Positions 11,760-22,314 of a stretch of DNA of 64,000 nucleotides are shown here, one piece after another. The notes under the pieces are model-generated. The model was not told where the DNA came from. It worked only from the letters and a program-made list of their open reading frames with translations, and did not search any database. This stretch comes from Linnemannia schmuckeri (Eukaryota; Mortierellomycota; Mortierellomycetes; Mortierellales; Mortierellaceae): NCBI GenBank assembly GCA_029449235.1, contig JANATG010000021.1:124001-188000 (forward strand). The letters are read 5' to 3'. The position numbers were made by a program, and so were the translations under genes. Each line of letters starts with the position of its first letter. Positions within the stretch are counted from its first letter, which is position 1.

Positions 11760-14700
11760 TTACAAGAGTGCCGGGGTATCAAGACCACCGACAATGTTGA
11801 CGTACATCTGCAGAGCCTGGAGGATGTAGTTAGGATCGTTGCTCAATGCCTTGCTTAACGATTCGTAAACTTGGACGAACTGGCCCGACTTGGCCATGTA
11901 GAGTTGCGAGAAGCAATTCTAAATAAAAGAAAATTGAGAATTAAGCATGAAGACGAGGGTCAGTTTGAGGAGCAAACGTAGATTCCCATTTTTTTAAGGT
12001 CCACATAGCAATAGCTAGACAAGAAAGAGACGAAGCCATATTAGAAACGTACCTCAATGCGAGAGATGCAGTTGTCGGCGATACGAACAAGGTCATCCTG
12101 ATCTGCATTGTCACGGATGGGCAGGGACAGTAACGCCAGCATCTGCTCTGTTGCCCGACCTGCTCCTGATACCAATCGTTCCAAGCGTAGGCAGATAGAT
12201 TGAAGTAGGCGGATTGATGCGACATCCAGCACCATTGTGGTCTCGACAATTTCCTGCTGCTTTTTCCATTTTTTTCAAATAAATAATGCACAGGCATTTA
12301 CAAGCGAGAAAAGCGTTATAGAGCAGATTGTCAGCAATCGGTGAATCACAGTTAAAATCCCACATTTTCAAAGAGCTGTGCACAATTTCCTTTGTAGACA
12401 CTTACCACTGCTGCATTAGGTGCGGCCGCAACTGCAAGGGAGTCCACCGCAAATCGTCCCGCCAGCATGCGAGTGTACAGAAGATGCAAGCTCTCAGGAG
12501 TCTCTAGTCCTTTCAGCTTCTTTTCCCCAATGTCGAGCACGCCAAAACCCATCTTTTTCATCTCTCGAATGTGCTCTGCGTAGGGCGAGTCGGAGTTTTC
12601 CAGGTATGGATCCACAAGCAGCTGCTGGATCACATTGACCACGTCACTGCTCACACAGATCTCCCCTCCGTCTGCAGAAGCGCAGATACGAGCGGAGCGG
12701 TTGACCATCGAGCCATAGTAGTCCATCCGCCTTGTCACCTCATCTCGGTGACTCACTGGTTGACCCCAGTGGATTCCCATTCGGACAGACAGACCGCGGT
12801 AAATAAGCTGGTTGGGGTCGGCGGCACTATGAATGGGTTTGCAGTCAACAGAGTCCAAGATATCCTGGGGCCAGTCTGCTTGAACCAGCAACTCCTGAAC
12901 CTTGATGCACCAAAGGACCGCTGCCGGCACACTTGAGAACGATGCCATCATAGCCTCGCCTTCAATCTTGACTTCATAGCCACCAATCGAACGAAGTTGT
13001 CGTCGCATGATATTGAAGTGCTCCTTGGTCGCCACCGCCATCGAAACCGGATTATCCTCCCAAAGTTGTGTCGAGTTCTTGATGCTCGTGAACACCATGG
13101 CGACGTCTCCTTGTGGCGGTTCGATCTCGGGCTTGAGGTATTTCAGCTACAATGACAACAGCAAACAGACAGGCAATAAATATACACTTGATTCGATCAG
13201 GCGTCACTGGATATTTGATAACAAGGTGAACAACTTACAGCATCAACAGGGCCTTCCATAGCCTTAGGCCTCTTCTTGTGTTGAGGATACTCTGAGCCTT
13301 CTTGCGTCAGCTCCTTTTTCTTGAAGAGGTCTCCGACACCGATCAACATGACAACCATGTGCTCCTGAGCTCCATACGATATGGCAATGTCGCGTAACTT
13401 CTGTGAGGCAATCATAGGATCACCAAACACTCTCATCCCGGCCTTGGCGATATCGACTGCGGTTGCGTAGGACATCACATCCCAGAACGATTTGGAGGCC
13501 ATGATTAAAAAATCATCGTCCTCCGTCAGGGTTGTCGTCTCGATGTATGGGTTCGAGTTGACGATAGGTACCAAGTGGTACTGCCCAAACGACCGGGAAA
13601 TATCAAGTTCGTCATTGAGAAGGCCTTTCTCGCTAACAAACCCCCCCGAGCGCTTAATCCTGGCGGCCTCGGTCGGATTCCAAGGAATGTGCTTCTGGGA
13701 TATCACCTGGAACGAATCGGACTTCTTGACGAGAACGGCAATAGCGTCTCCAACATTGGCCGAATACAGCGTGAAGCCCTTGATGTAAGCAATCAAGGCT
13801 GAGGCCCCTCCTCTGCCCTCTTCATCCAAGCTCAATGGGTAAAGCTCCCGATCGAGCCCTAAAAACGTGCGACGCAAAGCACTCACCACAGTGTCCGAGT
13901 TCTCCAGTTCCTCCAGCTCGATCTTAAAGCACGCACCAAACCGATCCTTAAGATAACTGGTCATCTGGCAAGTGGACTTGGATCTGCCCGACCTTCCATC
14001 AAACAGACCAAATAGAACCTCGTCTTCTTTGGTCTGGAACTTTGGATGGACGAGATCCCAGATACAAAGGCAATCGCCGTCACCCAGAGTGTCCGCCATA
14101 CCGTAAGACATGTTGTGAAGCGTCGATGTCGATGTGCGAACACGTCTTTCAACGGTATCATCGGGCACATTGTCCGTGATCGTGACATCCATCAAGCCGA
14201 GGATCCGAAGGCAGGTAAGATTACCAAACTCGGAGAGGTTTCCTGGTCGAGTGCTCGTGGGTACGATCTCCTGTGCCTGACGTTTGATTTGAAGTCGCTT
14301 GTTGCCGGACATATTGAGGTACTTGAGCTCCAGATTCCAGTTCCTGAAATACATGTAAAACAATAATGAGTTGAATGGTCAATATTCACCACATCGAGAT
14401 ATCGAGGATCAATAGGCTTGCAATAATGCACTCACTGGCGGTTCACGAATATCCCTACCAGTTCCAATCATAGGGCCAATTGGCAATGTTATACTTCAGT
14501 TGATTGCAGCCGACATCCAGCACAAGAAGGCGATTGATCTTGCCAAGTTCTGCGGGTAGTGTTGTCAGTTTGTTTCCACCGACATGAAGCACGCGGAGGT
14601 TCCTCAAAGACTCAATGTCGTCTGCTGGAAGTGTAGTGAGCTGGTTTCCACTCAAGTAAAGCTCCTGAAGGTTGCCTGGATTTGGGATCTTTCCTCGAGG

Positions 14701-17015
14701 GATGTCTGCAATAAAGTTATGGCTGAGGTTCAAGTTCTTCAAGGAGAGGAACTGCGAGAGCGGGTAGAAAACATCATCCGGGAGACGATTGTCGCCCAAG
14801 CGTAAAATCTGCAATGTCGTGGCAAGTGGTGGTCCAGATGTCGATCGATGATGAGACGGCGTTCCTTGTGACAGACTCGGCGGGGCCGGTAATGGCTTTG
14901 AATGGGCTGATGATAAAGAGTTGGCAAGATGAGCAGGAGCTCCACTGAGTTTCACTGTCATTGATCCCTGAAGATCTGTCTCACACAGAGTAGCCGCCGA
15001 AGAGGATGCTGACATGACTGATGTGTTGACAAGTCGGGCTGAAGCCTCTACCGGAGGGTCAGGGAAAGAGCCTAATAAATTGGATGACGCGTTCAAGGAG
15101 TGGAGAGAACAATGCCAAATCGAGGGAGGTAACTCGCCAAGACTATTGCCGTGTACATCCAATACGATCAAAGACTCCAACTGAGCAATCTCGTCTGGCA
15201 AGGAAGAAATATTGTTGTTGGCCAAAGATAGGGTCCGCAAGAATTTGAGAGAGCCAACGGTCGAGGGGATAGAGCTGATGCTGTTGTTGTCGAGCTTCAA
15301 TGTTTCCAAGCTCCGAAGGTGGTCAAAGAGTGTCGACGTCAAGTTGGAAAGCTTGTTAGATGAGACGTCCAGGAAAGTGAGAGTATTGCCAGTACCGCGG
15401 AGATGAAGATCGGTCATGTTGCACTTGACAATGGACGCTTTAACCAGGACTTCAAAGGAATTGTTCGCCACGACGTTGGTGTTATAGTCGACCAGGAGTT
15501 CCTCCAATGACTTCATATCATTAAGCGCATCCAGATTCAATATCCCATTTTGTCGAATATCCAACTTTCGCAATCTCGACAAAGACTCCATTGATTTTGG
15601 AAGGAATGGCCCAATACGATTGCCATAGAGCAAAAGTCTCCTCAGTCTGACGAGCTTGCTGATGTCGTCAGGGATTTCGGGGATATCGTTGAAGCTGAGA
15701 TCGAGATCCTCCAATGACGCGATCCTACAAAGTACACTAGGGAACTTTGAAAAGTTGTTGCTGGAAAGGTTGACGACGCGAAGAAACTCAAAGTCGCCAT
15801 AGGACTCTGGAAGAGATTCTAGTCGGTTGCACTGCAAAATCAGCGTGTCGAGCTTCCGTGCGTCCGTCAGATGAGCCTTTTCAAGATCCCGTATCCTGTT
15901 TCCTTTGACATCCAGCACCTGTAGATGGACAATCGACCGTACATTGGCTGGTAGTCTGTCCAGATCGTTGTAGGCCATCCGGAGTTCGCGCAGAGCGATG
16001 CAGTTTTGAACAAAATCGAGGGGCAAATCCATGCGTTGATTGTGAGAGATATTGAGTCGCACTATGTCCTTGGCTCTCGAGTGCAGAAAGATTGGAATAG
16101 TCGGCAGGCATCGTTTCTGGAGGTTGACATCCGAGTAAATGCTGTGCGGAGGGAAATCGGCCTCCTATAAACATCAGCGGTCGGTGATACATAAGCGTTG
16201 ATTATTTTTACGTAAGTAAAATTGACATAATAACGGGGGGGGGGGGCGACAAAGAGTTGCACTCTTTTGCGGTGATGGCATGGCAGAACATACCGTCAAG
16301 AGAGGAACACCATTCTCTGCGAATGTAAAGCGACAGAGAAAGCTATTGTCTCTTCCTGAAAGCTCGTCAAGCTTATCCTGATCCGTGTACCCAAACTGTG
16401 CAAGACACCGGCGTAACATATTAAGTGGTTTTTCGTTGGGTGCCAATGGTCGCACTAAGTGGAGGGTAGAGTGGAGGGAAAGCATCGCAGCAGTCAGCGA
16501 TATTGTCCTTCCAATGCAGTGAAGTGACAACAAAATACGAGGTTTGACAGTAATGCAACACATGAAACCAGAATTACCAATGTTGTTCCGTTGGATAAAG
16601 AGATGATACTTGGACGTGTCAGGTTTGAAGATCTTCCTACCCAGCATAGCAATCAGCTCGCTTGTTGTGATATGAAAGACACAGTTCACAACGGTGTACG
16701 TTGAATCCTGGCGAAAAATTCGTACAGTCGACAACTTCTTCTTCCCATAGCTCCAGCTTTCGTAGTCGCTCTGCTCCATTTCATCGGAAGTGACATCCTC
16801 CGGCGTGAGTGCTAGTGATTTCTGGAGTGGACCTATTGGAGGTAACGACGACGGCTGGATGTCCCAGCTCTCAGGCGCAAGCCAAGCCTCTGCTCCCTGT
16901 CCTGTTGTCCTTGAAAGCGGGAGCCAATTGGCCTTCCTGGGGTCATCCTTGATTCCTGCTACTCCGGTCAAGTCGGCCAGATCGACTATTGTCCATAGTT
17001 GAGAGGTTTGATTAT

Positions 17016-17072
<57 letters not shown>

Positions 17073-18438
17073 GGAGGAAGACGAAATGAGAACGTAAGCT
17101 TTCTTTAAACGATCAGAAGAGGGGGACTTGGACATATATATATTATGTCGACAGGTTCGCCTACCGACATATCCTGGAAAAATAGGATCAGACACGGCAT
17201 GCACATTTTTTTTGGAACTCTTTTTCCCGATAGAAAACGGCGGTGGATACTTTTGAGATTCCCCACTTTCGCTCCCGTGGCGACTGTTCAGAGAATAGTG
17301 TTGAGAGGCAGTCTCATGGTCGAGTGTGGCCAGACTATGGAGCGACGACGACGAGGGCGGCAAGAGTGGGAACAGGGGGTCGTCGGCGGAGTGTTTGCGG
17401 TATGCTCCTGTATAATTTCGTTGTTGAAATTTAATATGCAGTTTAAAATATGGCTCACAAACAACATCCTTTAACTTGATCACCATTATTGATGTTACTC
17501 AGCAGCCATTGAGAAGAGGAGAACACGGTACCTTCAGAAGGCGGATAGTTTGAGGAGGAGGAAGTGGAGATCGGCGGGGTTGGAGACGACGAAGGATGGT
17601 GAGATTTTTTTTTGAAGAGACTGAAAATGGTTTTTTTGGCCTCCTTAGCAGGACTTGCGACGGCCGTGTGAAGATCGGCGACAAGATCTTGCGGAAGTCC
17701 AGGGCGTTTTGAGTACATGTCTCCAAAGTCAGTCGACTTGGTTCTCCGGTGAGGAGTCTCTGAGGCACTCCGAACGGAGTCTGTTCGCTGGTGAGGTTGA
17801 TGAGGGCCACGCGGGGTAGGCGGTGTGGTGGGGAAGAGATGCTTCCCTCCGGGAAGTGGAGGCTGCTGCTGACAGAGATCAGGGGAGGGCGAACGGGAGG
17901 AGGTATCGGCAGAGAGTCTGCGACTCGAGCTTGGGCTGAAGGGGTGTGGTGCAGGTCGCTGGTGATAGCCGTTGCCATGGTTGGAGCCGGTGATACTTTG
18001 GAAATAGGCCGAGGTAATGTTGTTTTGAAGGGTCGCGTTGCTAGAGGAGAGGGTGCCGGAGTTAGCCATAGCTGAGGTAGAGGCGTTATTGTTGAAGGGG
18101 GCGGTGTTACTTGAAGGGTGTAGTGCTCGAGGGGTAGAGGAATCGGTCATGTCAGGAAGAGGGGTAGGCGAAGGGGGGCGGGAAGAGGAGCGGAAGAAAG
18201 AGCGAAAGCTGTGGGAGTCACTGGTGGTGTCCCTTTCCTTGGCACTATTGCTGTTGATGATGTTGCTGTTGATGCCGTGTTTTATTCTTGGGTGGGAGGA
18301 ATGGTCGTCTGGGGAGAGAAGGGCCGAGGGAGGGATAGGTAGAGCAGAGTGGGTGGAGCCTGCAGATGGGCGTCGGTCTGTGAGGATGAGGACGGGGTCG
18401 GTGGACGAGGATGAGGTCCTTGGGTCGCTGGGCAACAT
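11760..18438 (-). CDS. CYR1: Fungal adenylate cyclase (RA-LRR-PP2C-class III cyclase) with degenerate metal site
   Basis: Nine-exon gene for 1893 residues, Cyr1 architecture: Ras-responsive cAMP production feeding protein kinase A at the membrane. Exons in gene order: 18438-17484, 17407-17165, 16985-16578, 16454-16294, 16164-14459, 14343-13239, 13146-12406, 12256-12053, 11918-11760; all phases agree. Residues 1-400 are Ser/Pro-rich and disordered. A Ras-associating domain spans about 480-590, leucine-rich repeats about 600-1160, a PP2C-like domain about 1230-1500 and the cyclase domain 1527-1773, followed by a 120-residue helical tail. The PP2C domain is degenerate (FDGRSGRS instead of DGHGG). 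In the cyclase domain the canonical FTDIKNST and EGDAF are here FTSIKNST (Ser1547) and EGEAM (Glu1590), so both metal aspartates are replaced, while Lys1586, Asp1668, Asn1675 and Arg1679 remain. The protein may be inactive alone. Weakest junction: the exon 1 donor (G|GTGATC). Confidence 0.93.
17022..17068. repeat. 47-nt poly-A tract (poly-T in gene sense) in adenylate cyclase intron 2
   Basis: Uninterrupted run of 47 A on the given strand. It lies in the intron between exons ending at 17165 and starting at 16985, about 35 nt upstream of the 3' splice site, so it is an extreme polypyrimidine tract for that intron. Confidence 0.9.
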
Positions 18439-18880
18439 CGTTGTTATTGCTGTTTGTTGTTGCTGGTGCTACTGCTGGTGCTATTGCTGGTACTGCTGCT
18501 ATTGCTGTTGCTGCTATTGCTGTTGCTGCTATAATGCAATAGTGCAATGCTGTCTGCTGTTGTTGTGATGCTGAAGGCAGAAGAAGAACTAGTGACGGGG
18601 ATGATGGAGAAGGGAAGAGGTGAGAGGGGTTGGAGAAGCACTGGACCCAAGCTCATCCATGAGAGGCAGGCTGCTGGTGCCTATTTAGATAAAGTGATGC
18701 ACGTGATCAGATCGAATCATCACTTTGACTCAACGCTTCTATTTTTCTTTTTCTATTCTTTTTTCCTTATTCTTCTTCTTGTACTTCTACTTATTCCCCT
18801 TCTTCCTTTCTTCTTCCTTCCTCCACGCCATCGTCCTCCTCCCCCCCTCTGCCCCTTCATTCTCTCTTTCTCCTGACCAA
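18439..18880. promoter_or_regulatory. Divergent promoter region, adenylate cyclase / methionine synthase reductase
   Basis: 442 bp between the two outward-facing ATGs. On the cyclase side, 18441-18535 is an imperfect CTG/TTG trinucleotide repeat (CAG/CAA in the cyclase mRNA leader). On the reductase side, 18735-18875 is a T/C-rich leader. The frame open upstream of the reductase ATG has no ATG, only TTG at 18725, so the hydrophobic peptide it would encode is probably untranslated. Confidence 0.65.
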
Positions 18881-21700
18881 ATGACAGGCAACGAGAACGC
18901 AGTCCCGCAGGCCGATCATCTCACCGTCTTCTTTGCCTCCCAGACTGGCAATGCAGAGTCCATCTCCCGAAACATCTATGAGCAGGCCCAGGAACGCGGT
19001 TTCAAGGCTTTCCACTACGCCCTCAACGACCACGCCAAGGTCGACTGGGACAAGGAGGACTGCCTCGTCTTTGTCGTTTCAACCACCGGCGACGGAGACC
19101 CTCCCGACAACTCGACAAAGTTCTGGCGCCACCTCCGCAAACTCAAAGGAGTCGGCCTCACCAAAGCCAAATACACCATTCTCGGTAACTTATCCTTCGC
19201 ACACACATATTTCTCCCCTCTTCCTTTCTCGTCCATTGTCTCCAGGTCCAATCGCTCGGCTTGCTTTCCTTTCCTTTGCGTCTTTGTACTTTGAAAAGCA
19301 TTATTAACGTATCCACTTCACTGCACTATCACTGCTATTAGGCCTTGGAGACACAAATTACGACAACTTTTGCCAAACAGCAAAACGTCTCGACACCCGT
19401 CTTCAGGAGCTAGGTGCATCATCATTCTATCCCCGAGGCTTGGCAGACGATGCTACAGGGTAAGTTTTCATGAGTCTTGTCTATTTCTGTGTACTGCTAC
19501 TTTGTTTATAAAGGCCATCTTATCGGAGGGTATTGTAATGTCGTAATTCAACCAACCTCTCAAGAGATACTCATACATACTCTCTTTAACTTTTGCCCTG
19601 CTTTGTTTTACTGATGATAGCCTCGAAGAAACAGTGGATCCATGGATCAAGAATCTATGGCCTGCTCTTGCCCATCAAGTTATTTCAACTCCCACAATCC
19701 ATGATTTCCCCAAACCTCATCTCACGCCAGAGGAAGAAAAAATCGTCAAGGGTTTAATCCTCAAACAGGAACAGGATCGCAAACAGAGCATTGTCACCGT
19801 CACACTCGACTCGCCTAAATTACTTTCCACAGTTACTTCGACAACCAACGGGCGGGACCCAATTGTGAACACTATCAAGGACCTTAACAATCTCACTCTC
19901 ACTCCATCTGCCAGTTCGCCCATTACACCCGCCGTTGGGTACAAGATTGATATCGATTTTTCTGCCATGGCAGATCATTCTAACCTCACAGCTTTGCCCC
20001 GCGTCCCGAATGCCAACCTCCATATTGCAGACTTGGAGACCGTCGTTGAATCTCGGGCGCCAGACTCAGTTCCGACTTTTATCCAAACGCCAACGCCGCT
20101 ACTGATGGCGACGATCAACAAAGCCCAATGCTTAACGCCTTCTGACGCACTGAAGAGAACTATTGCCATCGAGTTTGGATTTGAGGACGACGTGGACTAT
20201 GCACCAGGCGACGCTTTTGGAATCTGGGCTCCCAACAATGAAGCCTTGGTTCGAGGAGTTTTGTCCGTGTTAAATGTGAGCGATACTGCTGCTACGAAGG
20301 CAGTCAGGCTACATGGACAAGGTATGAAAACATTAATCAAGTCAGAGAGTTGATTTCTTACTATTCGTTTTTCGATAATGCTAAAACTTCATTCTGAATT
20401 CGTCGCCACGCGGGTATAGGCATCCCATCGCATCTCCAAACAGTGGAATCTGCAACATTGCTGGATATCTTCCGTTATGCGGTTGATTTGACTTCGCCTC
20501 CTAAGAAGGCCAATATTAGACTGTATGCTGAACATGCCAACGATTTGGCTGACAAACAAAAGCTCATGTTCATGGCCTCCAAGCAAGGAGCCGATCAATT
20601 CAACGCCTTCCGTGCCCAGTCACCTACATTCCTGGATATCATGCATACTTTCCCCTCCATCGATGTTCCCCTTGCGCGTATCATCGAGACTCTTCCACCC
20701 ATGCAGCCGAGATATTATTCCATCACCAGCTCCCCGATGAGCAAGAATGGACACCGTCGATGGTCTTGTGCTTTCAACGTTGTTACCTACGATTTGTCCG
20801 GAGGTATTCATCGTCGTGGTGTTTGCACACCTTGGTTGGATGAACTGGCAGGTCAGGTTCCTTTCGGAAAAGCTGTAACGACAGGATTGACAACGCAGCG
20901 TCTACCCGTATTCTTGAAACCTAACGAGACAAGATTTAATTTGCCGTCAGACACGACCAAGCCTGTCATTATGATCGGTCCCGGTACGGGTGTTGCTCCT
21001 TTCATGGGATTTCTGGAACACCGTGCGGAGCAAAGACTTATCAAGAAACGACTTGTCAACATCGGATCAGGACCTCGGCAGCATTTGGATGACCACTTTG
21101 GAGACATGTGGCTTTTCTTTGGCTGTCGACATCGTGAGAAGGACTGGCTGTTCCGGGAGCAGATGGAATCATACAAAAGAGATGGTGTACTTACGGAACT
21201 ACAGTTGGCGGTGAGTCGGGAGGAGAATGTTCCAAACAGTGCCAAATACGTGCAGGATTTGATGCGGAGCCAGGGGGAAAGTCTTTGGAATCTTATCCAC
21301 AAAAAGGGGGCAGCGATCTACGTTTGCGGGTAAGTTTTAATTGAAGTCATGCGATTATTGAATTCAAAAACCAATTGCTCATTTGCTTAAACAAAAAATG
21401 GTTTTTGACCGACTCCTTCCTTACTCCTGTTCATTTCTTAGGGATGCCAAGGGGATGGCGAAAGCAGTTCACGATGAACTTGTTAACATTTTGGTCGATC
21501 ATGGTGGATACGAAAGGATGGCAGCCATCATGGAGTTAAACAAATGGGCACAAGAGAAGCGGTATCTTCGAGATCTGGTATGAACAATCACCCAACTTTG
21601 ATAGTGTATAAGAAAACTGCTTTGTGTACTGTGCCACTAAACTAACCCTTCCTATTTGACCATTTTACACCCTGCTTACCTGCAACACTAGTGGGCATAA
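18881..21700 (+). CDS. MTRR: Methionine synthase reductase (diflavin oxidoreductase)
   Basis: FMN/FAD/NADPH diflavin reductase of 725 residues resembling animal methionine synthase reductase, which restores cobalamin-dependent methionine synthase by reductive methylation. Exons: 18881-19184, 19342-19459, 19621-20321, 20420-21329, 21442-21577, 21692-21700. The flavodoxin part has FFASQTGNAES, STTGDGDPPDNSTKF (MTRR-like) and GLGDTNYDNFC, then GLADDATGLEETVDPWI. A Ser/Thr-rich linker spans about 165-270. FAD site: RYYSIT near residue 470. NADP site: GPGTGVAPFMGF near 561 and YVCGDAKGMAK. There is no N-terminal membrane anchor, unlike P450 reductase. Reading through the last donor gives RDLV and a stop at 21583; splicing to a nine-base exon gives RDLWA, with the C-terminal Trp typical of the family. 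NDOR1/Tah18 is the main alternative, but the flavodoxin wording fits MTRR better. Confidence 0.88.
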
Positions 21701-22173
21701 ATGAACACGCCAAAAACTACATGCGGGAGATACAACCGTTAGAGATTGGCGCATAGATTTATAACACACGTACCACACCGTCGCCTCAGACGTCTAAGCA
21801 ATTGCATAATGAACCTTGTCGTATTCGCAAACTACTTCGCTTCCTATCATTTCATTGCACATCCCCGCTAATCATAACTGAGCAAAAAAACGAGCAAGTA
21901 GAAAGTAGAGGCGGCTCAACAGCTGCAAGTGGGTTGGAGTGTAAATTTACGTAGGCCTAGAAATGATTCGAATGGTGGGGCGTAAAAGCGAAAAAGGGTG
22001 AAAAAAGGAAGGGAAAAAACAGAGCGATAAGAATAACAGGGCTGGATTCCAGGCATGGACAATAAATGATAATCATCAGACACCAACAACAGCACACAGG
22101 GGGTCAAATAGCAATAACTGGGAAACAATCGAGAGAACAACGGCCCATGCGTGCGTGTGCGACAATCGAACAC

Positions 22174-22212
<39 letters not shown>

Positions 22213-22314
22213 GCTAGCAGGCTTAATCGCTTCTCCCATGCTCAATTGCCCCCATAACATCTCAGCCTGCGCATGCAAACAAATGGATGCCGTTGCTTTA
22301 ATTAATTAAAAATA
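21701..22314. other. Convergent 3' intergenic region with a 37-nt poly-A tract
   Basis: Lies between the ends of the reductase and the J-protein gene. It holds a run of 37 A at 22175-22211 and A/G-rich DNA on both sides. No coding sequence recognised. Confidence 0.7.

Noticed and set aside
18725..18880. Hydrophobic N-terminal extension for the reductase, as in membrane-anchored P450 reductase
   Set aside because: The upstream frame begins with TTG and has no ATG; it is translated pyrimidine-rich leader. The ATG at 18881 gives a normal MTRR-like N-terminus.
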